Position numbers and translations under genes: made by a program. Below, piece by piece: positions 1 through 11,115 of a stretch of DNA of 64,000 bases. A model generated the notes under the pieces. The model ran no database searches, was not told the origin of the DNA, and saw only the letters and a list, made by a program, of their open reading frames with translations. Numbering within the stretch: position 1 is the first letter of the stretch; each line of letters starts with the position of its first letter. Origin of the DNA: Brachyhypopomus gauderio (lineage: Eukaryota; Chordata; Actinopteri; Gymnotiformes; Hypopomidae); the NCBI RefSeq assembly GCF_052324685.1, contig NC_135223.1, positions 9,002,903 to 9,066,902 of the forward strand, written 5' to 3'.

Positions 1-1486
1 GTACAGGCCTATCTCTATTCTGCCATGCTTATCTAAAGTTTTAGAGAAACTCGTAAATAGGCAGCTCACTAAGTATCTCGATGAAAATAATATTCTTTGT
101 CCGATGCAATCTGGTTTTCGCCCAGGCTATGGCTGTGTCACTGCCACCATGAAGGTCCTTAATGATATTACTCATGCATTAGATGCAAAACAATATTGCG
201 CCGCAATATTCATAGACTTAGCTAAAGCCTTTGATTCTGTAGACCATTCCATTCTTCTAAGTAGGTTGGTCAGTGTCGGAGTTTCAGATCATTCTTTGGC
301 CTGGTTTTCTCATTATCTTTCTGATAGGACACAGCAGGTTAGGCTAGATAATTGCCTTTCTCACCCTTTCTCTGTACTTAAAGGTGTTCCACAGGGCTCA
401 ATACTAGGACCTACATTGTTCTCTATATACATTAACAACATCTTTCATGCTGCACAAAATTCATTTATTCACCTGTATGCTGATGACACAATCTTGTATG
501 CCACTGGCCCCTCCCCTGCTTCTGTGGAAAAAGGTCCCCAGGACAGTTTTATTCAAATTCAACAGGCTTTTTGTACCCTCAATCTAACGCTAAACTCCTC
601 TAAGACCAAAGTTATGTGGTTTAGTCGAAAAGGGATGGAATCCTCTCCTCCTCTAAAGATCTCATCCATCGAGGGTAAGGTTCTGGAATTGGTCAACACT
701 TATAAATATTTAGGCATTTGGTTAGACAGTTCACTATCATTTTCCCATCATATCTCCATGTTACAATTAAAGATTAAGGCAAAACTCAGTTTTTTATACA
801 GAAATCGTTCTTCATTTACTATAGCGGTCAAACTTATGCTCATTCAAATGACTATACTTCCTCTGTTTGATTATGGTGACATTATCTATCAATCAGCTTC
901 CAAATCCTTGCTTCATAAGTTGGACACTCTCTATCATTCTGCCATACGGTTTGCAACAAACGCTCCATTTAGAACTCATCATTGTACGCTCTACTCATCT
1001 GTTAACTGGCCCTCTCTGTTCACTCGACGTAAAATTCACTGGTTTACCTTTATCTACAAAACTCTACTTGGTCATTCACCTCCTTATCTATGTAATTTAC
1101 TGCAAATAGATTCAGCTACATATAACACAAGGTCTTCATCATATATTAAGCTAAAACCTTCTAAAACATCTACTGCTCTAGGCTGTACTGCATTTCAACA
1201 TGCTGCTGCCAACGACTGGAACAAACTGCAAGAAACCCTAAAATTGGACACTTTTATTTCATTAACTGCCTTCAAGGACTGCATTAAGAAATTACTTATT
1301 GATGCTTGTAATTGTTCTTAAATTTTTTATCTTCTTTACTTCTCTTTTTCTTTTTTCTGTTTCTCTTTTCTTCTCAAGTGTCCTGTGGCGCTTGTCAGGC
1401 CGCCATTGTAAATAAGAATATTGTTCTTACTGGCTTGCCTGGTTAAATTAAAGGTTAATAAAATAAAATAATAATAAATAATAAAT
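1..1486 (+). mobile_element. 3' part of a non-LTR retrotransposon (LINE)
   Basis: The element runs in from before the window and carries an open reverse-transcriptase frame followed by a short 3' UTR. The UTR has a T/C-rich stretch and ends in a simple (TAAA/ATAA)n tail at about 1455-1486, the usual end of a target-primed insertion. The clade is not certain from sequence alone. The 3' end, with 'gcttgcctggttaaatta' before the tail, resembles a tail seen on many teleost LINEs. The 5' half (endonuclease) lies outside the window. Confidence 0.85.
2..1321 (+). CDS. LINE reverse transcriptase, C-terminal part (partial, no stop codons)
   Basis: The frame is open from base 2, upstream of the first methionine at 104, so the true start lies before the window. 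It reads YRPISILP, then QSGFRPGYG, then FIDLAKAFDSVDH with the first catalytic Asp, then GVPQGSILGP, and the YADD catalytic box near 478-489. These are RT motifs in order. A thumb/C-terminal region follows (LVNTYKYLGIWLD) and the frame ends at TAA 1319-1321, shortly before the 3' tail. Such ORF2 proteins reverse-transcribe the element RNA at the nicked target. No frameshift or stop is seen in 439 codons, so this copy is young or recently active. The encoded clade (CR1/L2-like or I/Nimb-like) is unresolved. Confidence 0.85.
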   Translation, partial: YRPISILPCLSKVLEKLVNRQLTKYLDENNILCPMQSGFRPGYGCVTATMKVLNDITHALDAKQYCAAIFIDLAKAFDSVDHSILLSRLVSVGVSDHSLAWFSHYLSDRTQQVRLDNCLSHPFSVLKGVPQGSILGPTLFSIYINNIFHAAQNSFIHLYADDTILYATGPSPASVEKGPQDSFIQIQQAFCTLNLTLNSSKTKVMWFSRKGMESSPPLKISSIEGKVLELVNTYKYLGIWLDSSLSFSHHISMLQLKIKAKLSFLYRNRSSFTIAVKLMLIQMTILPLFDYGDIIYQSASKSLLHKLDTLYHSAIRFATNAPFRTHHCTLYSSVNWPSLFTRRKIHWFTFIYKTLLGHSPPYLCNLLQIDSATYNTRSSSYIKLKPSKTSTALGCTAFQHAAANDWNKLQETLKLDTFISLTAFKDCIKKLLIDACNCS

Positions 1487-1487
1487 T

Positions 1488-1613
1488 GTACATTTCTTAT
1501 ACTATTTATCTATCTATATTTGTGTTAGAAGCATTTGATAGAAGCATTTGTGTTTCTGCTTGTTTGTGATCTAAACAGCAGGCTTGAATCTTGCTCTTTG
1601 TACATTTCTTATA

Positions 1614-1645
<32 letters not shown>

Positions 1646-1927
1646 ATTTGTGTTAGAAGCATTTGATAGAAGCATTTGTGTTTCTGCTTGTTTGTGATCT
1701 AAACAGCAGGCTTGAATCTTGCTCTTTGTACATTTCTCATACTATCTATCTATCTATATTTGTGTTAGAAGCATTTGATAGAAGCATTTGTGTTTCTGCT
1801 TGTTTGTGATCTAAACAGCAGGCTTGAATCTTGCTCTTTGTACATTTCTTATACTATCTATCTATCTATCTATATTTGTGTTAGAAGCATTTGGTAGAAG
1901 CATTTGTGTTTCTGCTTGTTTGTGATC
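1488..1927. repeat. Minisatellite, about four units of 112-128 bp with nested (TATC)n
   Basis: Units begin with 'gtacatttcttatacta' at 1488, 1600, 1728 and 1840. The first three measure 112, 128 and 112 bp; the fourth is partial. The length difference is 16 bp, which fits four extra TATC tetramers in unit 2. Each unit holds a TATC run, a duplicated 'gaagcatttg' motif and the tail 'ggcttgaatcttgctctt'. The array lies directly against the LINE tail. Confidence 0.9.
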
Positions 1928-2514
1928 AGAGACTTTCTGGGTGAGGCTGCTGCCTCAGTCTTGCTCTGTGAATTAACATAATAAAGGGTGATGTTTGGCT
2001 TTGCTAATTGCTGGCAAGAAGGAGAAGAAGGAGGGGTGATGTCCTCAGAATCCTGAATTCTCAGGAGCTCTAGTGTTAAATTGTTTGATTACTTAATGTT
2101 CAGATTCCCCATTAGGGCAAGGAGAGGGTGACACCTGCTGGTAAATGATTTTGTTGTGGTTGTTTATGGTTTCACAATGCCACCACTGTTTTGCTTGACG
2201 TGTAATATTTTAATAGTAATAGTTTTTTTAATATTTAGGTATTTTCCTATGTGTCCATAATTTAATATAATGGTTTCATGTAGCTTTTCATGTAGCCCTA
2301 TCATTATGGAATACACTGGATACTAGATAAAATAATATTGTGTTTTACAGTTAAACAGAAAACCTTAACTGATGCACATTTTATGCACTTGTTATCATAT
2401 TATGAGCAATAGTACAACATGGTATTTTGTTTGGGGGAAAATGTAAAAAAATTAATGTTTTTGTATTTTTGTTTAGCATTACTAATGCTATTTTCCAATT
2501 TAAAACATTTTGAC
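1928..2514. other. AT-rich intergenic DNA, no gene seen
   Basis: I see no supported coding exon, RNA gene or recognisable mobile-element end here. The last 50 bases before 2515 look like an intron end with an acceptor ('ttttgacag'), so part of this may be an intron of the ZMYM1-like sequence downstream. Confidence 0.5.
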
Positions 2515-4465
2515 AGGATCAATGCTTAAATATGTACAAGGAGCACCAGCAATTCAGCAAGAGGATGATCAAGAGTCAAATGATCAACCATCTATACTTC
2601 AAGCAGCCAACAACCCTGGCAAGGTTCCAGTTCAGGTACAGACACGCAAACCTTAGAATGTAGTAGGCCTACTACATCCACATCTGAAAGCCTTCCGTCT
2701 TTAAGTGATGATGCAGAGATAAATGTGCCATCTCCAACAGACCCCGCCCTTTGGCCTGTAAATATTTCAGACAGTGACAAAGTCGAGCTTGTGGGGAGAG
2801 GACCATTTATGGTTCCAGACACATTTTCTTTCCCAAGAGGCCCAGATGGAAGGGCATTTCACACCAGCCTGCAATTTAAATGCCTTCCCAATAAAGAAAA
2901 AAAAAATTAAAGAAGCTGGATGATCTACTCTCCACAGAACAATGCTATGTTCTGTTTTCCATGTAAGCTGTTTGGATCAAAGAGCATTAAGTTAACAGAA
3001 ACAGGCTATAGCGACTGGTCCAACATAAACACCTGCTTGCGCAGCCATGAATGTAGTTCAGACCATACCAATTGCATGTTGAAATGGAGGGAACTGGATA
3101 TGAGACTAAGGAAGAATCTAGCTATAGACCAGCAGGAGCTGTCCTTAATGGAGGCGGAGAGGAAAAGATGGCACAATGTACTGAAACGGCTGTTCTCAAT
3201 CACCTTGTCTCTAGCTACCAGAAATTTGCCTTTTAGGGGCTCTTCACAAAGTTTATACACACGACAATTTTTTGAAAGAGGTTGAGCTGCTGGCTCAGTT
3301 TGATTCAGTAATAGAGGGACATGTGGCCAGAATTAAAGACGAGGCTTCCAGAACGCACAATGTTTTTGACAACAAACTCAAAACGAAATAATTGAGATTA
3401 TCTCCTCCCAGACAGTTCAAAACATTGTGGCAAAAATCCAAGAGGCAAAATATTATGCCATCATCCTTGATTGCACCCCAGACATCAGCCATAAGGAACA
3501 AATGTCTCTTGTGCGCATTGTGGAATTGGTGCCTGAGCCACACATTAACGAGTACTTCCTTGTATACATGAACGTGGTTGAAATGACGGGCCTCAATCTG
3601 TCAAATGTTGTTCTGGAAAAGTTGAGGGAACTTGGTATTCCCTTTGACAATTGCAGAGGACAGGCCGATGATAACGATGCCAACATGAAAGGAAAGAGGC
3701 AAGGAGTGCAGGCCAGACTGCTACAGCTGAATCCAAGGGCGGCCTTTATCCCTTGTGCCGCACATACAATGAATCTGGTCATATCAGATGCAGCCAAGTC
3801 ATCTACAGATGCAATTAGCTATTTTGGATACCTTCAGAGGCTGTTTTGTTTCTTCTCAGAAGCCACACAGTCGTGGGACATCTTACTCAAACATGTTAAG
3901 TTGACTCTGAAATCATGGTCTGATGTAAGATGGGAGAGCAGACTTCAGAGTGTTGTAGCTGTCCGAAGTCAAGTTAAAGAAGTGAGAGAAGCTCTCTTAG
4001 AAGCAAGACAAGCAGTTACTAAACCTGTTGCAAGGTCAGAGGGTCAAGGCCTGGCAGAAGAGTTTGGCTCATTCAGATTTCTGATGTGCACTGTTGTTTG
4101 GGCTGAAGTTCTTTCCATCACCAGCCAGGTGAACAAGGTGCTGCAGTCATCCTCAATGCAGCTTGACATTGCTGCCAGGCTCATCGAGACTGCAAAAGCC
4201 TCTCTTACAAAGTACAGGCAGTCTGGGTTTTCTGAGGCCATAGAAACTGCCAAGGAGATGTGTGAGGCTCTTAACATCGAACCTGAGCTCAAACAGAAGA
4301 GATTGAGAAGCACTAAAAGGCAGTTTGGTTATGAAGCACCTGATGAGCCCTTCAGTGATGCACAAAAGAGACTAGAGGTGGAATTTTTCAACCGTGTCGT
4401 TAACTCTGCTCTGACATCGCTGCAGGAACGGTTTGAGACCATGAGTCAAGTGAGAGACTCCAAAA
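2515..4465 (+). pseudogene. ZMYM1-like hAT-derived transposase, frameshifted and 3'-truncated
   Basis: Translated segments match the architecture of the zinc finger MYM-type 1-like/hAT family common in fish. There is an acidic N-terminus ending in PTDPALWPVNIS, a TTF-type finger (YSPQNNAMFCFPCKLFG, SHECSSDH), then a DUF4371/RNase H-like core with AIILDCTPDISHKEQMSLV at 3445-3500 and later CAAHTMNLVISD. The frame is broken by a stop beside an A-run at 2889-2910 and by a frameshift near 3265-3285. It is cut off at about 4465, before the hAT C-terminal dimerisation region, where sequence homologous to 11543-12202 begins. The core from 3427 to 4465 is open for about 346 codons. Family assignment is from motif memory. 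It is unlikely to make a working protein. Confidence 0.75.
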
Positions 4466-4472
4466 CCTTAGC

Positions 4473-5240
4473 AGTGGCCCTGTATACTATCAGTCAGCAC
4501 TGTGGTGGCAAGAGTCTGCCCGTGACCATGGGGATGCCCTCTTGAGTTTCCGACATCCTCCTACAGTGTATATTTCAGACATTGCTGGACGGGTGGCTCC
4601 ACATGTAAATAACCGCACAAATCAACGCTTCTTCCAGCCAAATGATGGAAGACTTTGTGCTGTTTCAGATGAAAATATTCAAGTTGCAACCAGCAAAAAT
4701 CTGCATATACATTTACCCTGGGTCTCAACGATTGGCTTTACAACAGGAAACACTAACACAAAAGATAGTTCAGGGGACCGGTTGTCCTGCATTCACCCTG
4801 ATACTGGAACCAGCAGTAGGTACTCCCTATATGATCGATTCCATCAGAAAAACCAAAAAAGACCTGAAGAACTACTGAGGAGTCTGAAGTTGGTACCAGA
4901 TCTGGCAACCTTGATTAATTCACCTTCTGCTGAACAGGGGTGAGTTTCCCGAAATGTTCGTAGCGCTAAGTACTTCTTAACCTCATACGTTTCATACGAG
5001 GTTACGAAGTCCTTAGCGCTACAAACGTTTCGGGAAACCCACCCCAAATCAACAGAGAGCTCTCAGCTAGTAAATATTCATTTTGTCAGATGAAGGACAT
5101 TCATTTTATGTTTTCTCTGCGACTATATTTCCATTTGCACAATCAGAAAATAAATAACAAATATATGAAAGACTTGCAGAGACAGACCAAAGAAGTCCTG
5201 CAGATGGGCCCCAGTCGAAAACTCGCATTTGGGACACAAG
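4473..5240 (+). pseudogene. KDZ/HMGXB3-like core exon, copy A
   Basis: This is a diverged duplicate of 11543-12202. Both copies encode ALWWQESARDHGDALLSF-like sequence, then YISDIAGRVA.HVN, FFQPNDGRLCA and a second block beginning SAEQINRELS.SKYS.CQMKDIHFMFS. These resemble the core of HMGXB3-like proteins of fish, which are related to KDZ (Kyakuja-Dileera-Zisupton) transposases; that link is from family knowledge. The frame is open from before 4485 to 4936, is then split by a 109-bp hairpin insertion, and resumes to a probable donor at 5240/5241. The 5' exons present in copy B at 9172-11322 have no counterpart here, because ZMYM1-like sequence abuts it directly. A non-functional remnant is most likely. 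Confidence 0.65.
4937..5045. repeat. 109-bp hairpin (foldback MITE) inserted in an exon
   Basis: Two arms of about 53 bp starting GGGGTGRGTTTCCCGAAA face each other across a few central bases, so nearly the whole unit is one imperfect palindrome. The homologous position in copy B (about 12006-12010) has no insertion: 'gctgagcaaatcaac' there against 'gctgaaca[hairpin]aaatcaac' here. The empty site shows it arrived after the duplication. No longer target duplication is evident; at most an A is duplicated. Confidence 0.85.
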
Positions 5241-5356
5241 GTACACTCATGCATAAAATGATTCATGAACATCATGCTTTTTAGATTTTGTTATACTCAC
5301 TGTCCTTTATCATTATCCATTTTGCTAATTCATGGTATCTTATTTATACTTTAATG

Positions 5357-7992
5357 CACATATGTCAAAGTCAAGGCCCGCGGGCCAGATCCGGCCCGCG
5401 AACTGATTATCTATGGCCCCCTGGATGATATTTAATTACTATTAGAACCGGCCCGCAGACCACAGCCGCCCGCTGGTGTTTTGCACGCACAAACACTACA
5501 TTCCCCACAATGCAACGGTATCCCGCGAAGTCACTGCAGCGCGCACAAGCGGCTTAATTATTCATCAGCAGTCAGAGCAGATATTAACATTCAGCTATCC
5601 CCCTCCTCAAAAATGGCTAAGCGTAAGGTGGACAGCGAGAACAGGGGGTTTCAAGCCAGGTGGGAGGCAGAGTATATGTTTACGGAGGTAAAGGGTAAAC
5701 CCGTGTGTCTTCTGTGTGGAGAAAGTTTGGCAGTGATGAAAGAGTATAATTTAAGAAGGCACTATCAAACGTCTCAGAAGCACACAGACAAAGACAAGAA
5801 TATGGACACGGAACAAAGGCTACAGAAGGTGGAAGAATTAAAACGAGGTCTTAAGTCCAGGCAGGCTATGTTCACATATGCCAAATCACAAAGCGAGGCT
5901 TCTGTCAAGGCTAGCTTTATTGTGGCTAAAGAGGTCGCAAAATCAGCCCGGCCCTTTACAGAAGGAGAGTTTATCAAAAACTGTATGCTTGAAGTTTGTG
6001 ACGCAGTGTGCCCAGACAAAAGACAACTGTTCTCAAACGTGAGCCTGAGCAGAAACACCGTTGCTGAACGTGTAGACCAGCTTTCCACCAACATATAAGA
6101 ACAGCTTATTAGAAAGGGGAAAGATTTCATTGCATATTCTCTTGCTGTGGATGAGAGCTCAGACACGTCTGACATTGCCCAGCTGTCCATTTTCGTCCGT
6201 GGAGTAGACTCCAGCCTGAACATAACAGAGGAGTTTTTGGCATTACGTCCTATGCATGGCACAACTACAGGACAAGATCTGTATGAAGAGGTATCCAGAT
6301 GTGTAAATGAGATGGGACTGCCTTGGGAAAAACTCGTGGGATTAACCACAGACGGAGCACCCGCAATGTGTGGGCACAGGAGTGGATTAGTGGCGAGGAT
6401 GCGGGAGAGGATGCGGGAGGAAAACGTCACAGATGAGCTGACAGCTTATCACTGCATCATACACCAAGAGTCGTTGTGTGGAAAAGCCTTAAAAATGGAA
6501 CATGTAATGAGCACCATAACGCGAGCAGTTAACACCATCAGAGCCAAAGGTTTAAATCACCGCCAGTTCAAGGCATTTCTGGGCGAGTTGGATACAGAGT
6601 ATGGTGACTTACCGTATCACACAGAGGTGCGATGGCTAAGCCAGGGAAAGGTGCTGCAAAGATGTTTCGAGCTGCGTGAGGAGATCTGTCTTTTCATGGA
6701 AAGCAAGGGGAAAGACACAACAGAGCTCCGAGATGAAACTTTCCTGTGTGAAATGGCGTTTCTCTGCGACATCACAAGCCATCTGAATGTGATGAATCTG
6801 CAGCTGCAGGGACGGGGATGTGTCATCTCTGATATGTACAGTACAGTGAAGGCCTTTAAAACCAAGCTGAGTCTGTGGGAGACGCAGATGCAGAAAGATA
6901 ACTTAAGCCACTTTTCCAGCTGCCAGACCATGAAAGAGAAGCTCTCTACCGCTGTGTTCCCGAGTGCACGGTTTGCTGATAAACTGAACATACTTGCCGC
7001 CGACTTCCGACGCCGATTTGCTGACTTCGAAGCCCAAAAAAGCAGGTTTGAACTGCTCAGCAATCCTTTTGCAGTTGATGTAGAAAGCGCACCACTAAAT
7101 CTACAAATGGAGTTGATTGAGCTCCAGTGCAATGACACACTGAAGGACAAATATGAGAGAGTGGGTGCTGCTGAGTTTGCACGTTTCATCCCCGACACGA
7201 TGCCCCAGTTGCGCATCCAAGCTGCTCGGACGCTCTCTATGTTTGGCAGCACATACCTGCGTGAACAACTGTTTTCTTTGATGAAGCTAAACAAAACAAC
7301 ACACAGGAGCCGTCTTACTGATAATCACCTTCACTCAATTCTAAGGATTTCCTCAGCTCAGAGCCTAACCCCGAACATTGATGAACTTGTACAAAAGATG
7401 AGACACCACCAAGTATCAGGCTCAGCCTCAGATAAGTGAGCATCACAGAACAGTAACGTTTCATTCTGGTAAATGTTTACATTTGTTTCTACAAGATGTG
7501 TGCCATAGATTTTTGTATTTTATTTAATTGTATTTTATTTAATTGTATTTATTTTTCAGTTAAATGAATACAGGGAAATTTTCAGATAAAGCCTTGAGAA
7601 AGAATACTGATTTATTTTTTATTTTATTATTTTGTTATTTGAAAGCAGTGATCTGTAGGATCGTAGAGCAGCACAATAATGCATTTTAATTTTATAATGC
7701 ATGCACTTTTATTTATGCATTTATTTTGATATTAAGAATCATATTTTGTTTTTTGTTAATTTTTTGCTTGTTGAAAATGTTTTCCCTTGAAGTTATGCCT
7801 CTGTCAGTAACAAAATATTGCTTTATTCATTTAAGCATTAAATAATATACACTGCGTTAGGTAGTGAACTTGGTTCAGTAGGCTATGTTAAATCATTTCA
7901 ATATGTTTCAATAAACATTGAACCAGTCCGGCCCTCGGCTTGTAGCAAATTTGGTTTTTTGGCCCTCGGTGTATTTGACTTTGACATCCCTG
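5357..7992 (+). mobile_element. Autonomous-type hAT element (GTF2IRD2-like/Charlie-like), 2636 bp
   Basis: The element is flanked by a perfect 8-bp target duplication, ctttaatg, at 5349-5356 and 7993-8000. Termini are CACATATGTCAAAGTCAAGG on the left and, inverted on the right, CAGGGATGTCAAAGTCAA. This gives imperfect terminal inverted repeats typical of hAT. It sits between exons of KDZ copy A (after 5240 and before 8121). A single long transposase frame lies inside. A shorter relative with the same ends is at 55574-56428. Confidence 0.95.
5613..7439 (+). pseudogene. hAT transposase, GTF2IRD2-like, one in-frame stop
   Basis: The start ATG at 5613 (MAKRKVDSENRGFQ) gives a 608-codon frame broken only by TAA at 6096-6098 (codon 162); both halves are in the same frame. 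Order: BED-like zinc finger at about residues 30-58 (VCLLCGESL...H...H), a helical linker, an RNase H-like core with AVDESSDTSDIAQL, GLTTDGAPAMCG and AYHCIIHQESLCGKAL, and the C-terminal hAT dimerisation region (RTLSMFGSTYLREQLFSLM). The family is the one from which GTF2IRD2 took its hAT-like part. It would cut and paste this element. The one nonsense codon means this copy is probably recently inactivated, unless it is read through or is a sequencing error. Confidence 0.9.
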
Positions 7993-8120
7993 CTTTAATG
8001 CATCTTCATACAATTAAGCTAGTTAAAATAAAAATATCCCATGAATACTTTTTAATGATTATGATTGCATGATGATTGTAGAATGCTTATCTTGTTTCTC
8101 CTTTCCTATTTTACTAACAG

Positions 8121-8966
8121 ACAGAAGACAACTCTATTGTCCATATTCATAGAGGCAAACAGAGCCCCAGAGTTCTTCTGGCACCACATTTTCAGTCACA
8201 ATGTTTTCTATAGAGCCTGGAAATTTGGTAATTACAGTTTTTAAAGTTTCAAAGGCCACTAGATTTAATGTGGAGATTGATTGATTTTTTTTTTTATACA
8301 GGAAAAACTCCAAGAGGTGGCTGCCAAACAGTTCTTCAGTTCACAGATAATGCTGCACTAAATGTGAGATCTGATGAGCATCTGTCCTCAGGACCTTGTT
8401 GAAGCGCCAGTGTCCCCAAAGTCAAGGCTACCCTGGCTTTTTTTTATCAGTTCTTTTTAAAAGTATTATTATTTAAATATTTTATTTAATCCTGTATTTA
8501 AAAATTACGTATAGATATTTGTTGCTTTGTTAATTAAAGGCTGTTAATTCCCGCATTGCCCAGATCGCAAAAGAAAAACAAAATGTAAGTGTGACGTATT
8601 ATGTATGTAACAGAAACAAGCCTTGAACAAGAAATCAATTCTGTACCAATCTTTTAAAATCCCAGGTTTATTAGTTTCTGTTGTAGTCACTACGTTTTTT
8701 TCACTTGCCTGTAGACTGTGGCCCTTGCAACACACCAGTTTGTTGTGTGGCACAGAGAATGGCAAGAAAACAGGCACATACCTGAAAATGAAACAGAACA
8801 ACTCAAGGTAGTATTTCCAAAACAAATAGCTTTTATTAAGTAGTATTTAAAATAACTTATGGATATAATGTTTAACATTAATGTTTTTATATTCATAGGA
8901 TGCGCAGAAGGTCCTCTGGCCACGAACTGTTGGAGAAACACTCTGACCTGACTCACTCTGGGGAAA
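8121..8966 (+). pseudogene. KDZ/HMGXB3-like downstream exons, copy A
   Basis: Five short blocks match copy B in the same order: about 8121-8227 (QKTTLLSIFIEANRAPEFFW), 8302-8430 (FTDNAALNV...), 8539-8583 (AVNSRIAQIAK), about 8715-8783, and 8899-8966 (DAQKVLWPRTVGE). Most are bordered by plausible AG and GT dinucleotides. The second block needs a one-base shift after NVR to continue as MSICPQDLVEAPVSPKSRLPW, so it is degenerate. Together with 4473-5240 this is the 3' half of one gene copy, split by the hAT at 5357-7992. Confidence 0.6.
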
Positions 8967-8992
8967 CCATTTTATTCTTTGGGTGATGTTCA

Positions 8993-8995
<3 letters not shown>

Positions 8996-9069
<74 letters not shown>
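8996..9069. repeat. (TA)n microsatellite
   Basis: About 37 uninterrupted TA dinucleotides lie just after the last recognisable exon block of copy A. It falls near the junction between copy A and the 5' exons of copy B, but whether it took part in the rearrangement is not known. Confidence 0.98.
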
Positions 9070-9071
<2 letters not shown>

Positions 9072-9171
9072 TTATTAAATTTGTGTTAAATTTCTTAACA
9101 CAAACCAGGTCTTTGATATCCCTGCATTAGGAGTGTCAACATTTGCTGAGGCATATTCATATTCCTGACAG

Positions 9172-11055
9172 ATGAAGCCCTTCAAATAATGAGTGACAGA
9201 GGCCTCATCTCAAGATGCAGAAAAAAAGAATGTTGGGGAAATGAATGCAAAGGCATCTTCTGAAGAAGTGGACTGTGTTTTTCCAGTCTTTTAGGGAGAA
9301 TATATTTATATATTTTTCTGTGTATACAAATCAAAAGGACAACTGGTGTCAGTTTGGAAGAACTCGTGTCATATTCGATAGTCGGGTCAGTGGCACTGCC
9401 AGTGTCGATTGCAGAGCAAGGTCACATGCATACACAGGTACCTTTCAATTTGGTACATTTTTCAGGAACATCCATATTTATTAAAAGCAACAGCAGATTT
9501 GAATTTAGAGGATATCGATGACATGGAAGAGAGAGCCACAGACAAAGACAAACCACAAAGGCAGTATGCTGAAAGGTTGACCGATGTGATTAAAATGAAA
9601 AAATATTTGTGGAAGGGAAAAAAATCCCAGAAGACCTGCCTTATGACCTTGCCACTAAAGAACAGCCAGTCCCAGTCAATTGAACCACTGGAGATGGTAA
9701 GTCTATACTACCCTGGACCGTGTCCTCCAGCTCTGGACCAGAGACAACTAGTGACAACACACGGGACAGTATATTGCATTTTCTCTGTGACCAAAGGTGA
9801 GTTATTCACGAAGTTTTAATTTTTTTTTTTGCTATATGAATGCCTAATTACAAATTGTTGTATATTTCCAGCTGTTCCAGTTTATGTAAAAAGGTGTCAA
9901 GTTTGCAGAATGGTTGTCAGATTCCAAAACTATATGAGTGGGTTTCACAACTTCAATGACAATGTTTTTTTGTCACTTCCGTTATACTCGCTAATGACAT
10001 CTGGAATCTCAGTGAGCACACATAATAGTTTTAATTTAGAAATACATTCTATTACATCTGTGGTATTATTTCAATGCAATTAATATTATTTTTCTTAAAG
10101 TGTTTTGTTTTTTTTTTGGGGGGGGGGGGGACAGAACCACATAGCAGTGGGCCTGAATACACTTGAAGATCACTCCAAAATCATTATTCCTCATGAGACA
10201 ATTAGAAGAGCCTTCTACCATTTCAGTGCAATGAGGAATTTCTCTTATGATTTTACCTGCCTTCGATGTGGCCACAATCCACCCATTTTAATTGCAGATG
10301 CAAACTGGAAAACTGCATTCGATGTACCAGGTGAAACATTCCCCTTTCTTTTAATTATTTGACAGATTAGAGTCTGAAAAGATTTAGATATTGTTGTGAC
10401 AATCATGTATGTAAAATCAATGTAGTTTTATTTTTGGATGTAAATAATGACAGTTATGACCATCAGAAATTAAGAACAGCCCTTTTCTTACTTATAGTGT
10501 TCTGCTAGTATATTTTGACAGGACAGCTGGATGGAAAATATTTAAGGAGCAAGTCAGAGGTTGAAACAAAGTATATATGATTACTTATTTTTTCTACTTG
10601 TCCATGTATTTTACAGTTCATCCACTAAAGTGCCCGACTACTACCAATACTGGTCCAGAAGACATCAAAGTGAACATAAAGACAAGATGGCAAATGCTTG
10701 AAAAAGAAACCATAGCATCTGGATTTTGTGATGTTGTTTTAAAAGTTAATTTGCAATGCATTCTGGAATACACATTTGTATTTATGAATGTTAATCATGG
10801 TCATAATATTTTCTCCTTAGTCACTACTGCCAACAATCAGCACTCTGCATTCACACCATGGATTGGAGAAAATACACAAGTTCATAATATTGTCCCAAAG
10901 ACAATAAAAAAAAAAACAGTGACTTCAAATCAAGTGGCATGTGCAGCATTGATGAGGATACCCTATTAAGTGTTTTGGAATCAAAAACGGTAAATTACGA
11001 ATGATGCACCAAACTACAGTATAAATAATATCGATATTATTAATTATAAATTAAT

Positions 11056-11115
<60 letters not shown>

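Noticed and set aside
1488..1927. Regularly spaced repeats that could suggest a CRISPR-like array
   Set aside because: Whole units of 112-128 bp are repeated with no unique spacers, and the DNA is eukaryotic; it is a minisatellite.
9106..9126. Possible start of a second Ulp1-like exon (VFDIPA) matching 18662
   Set aside because: Only about 22 bases agree, then the sequences diverge completely and no IYDS box follows; chance or a tiny remnant.
10105..10362. Open frame starting with a run of Phe and Gly codons
   Set aside because: The start is a poly(T)/poly(G) tract in an intron; the real coding part begins after the acceptor at 10135.
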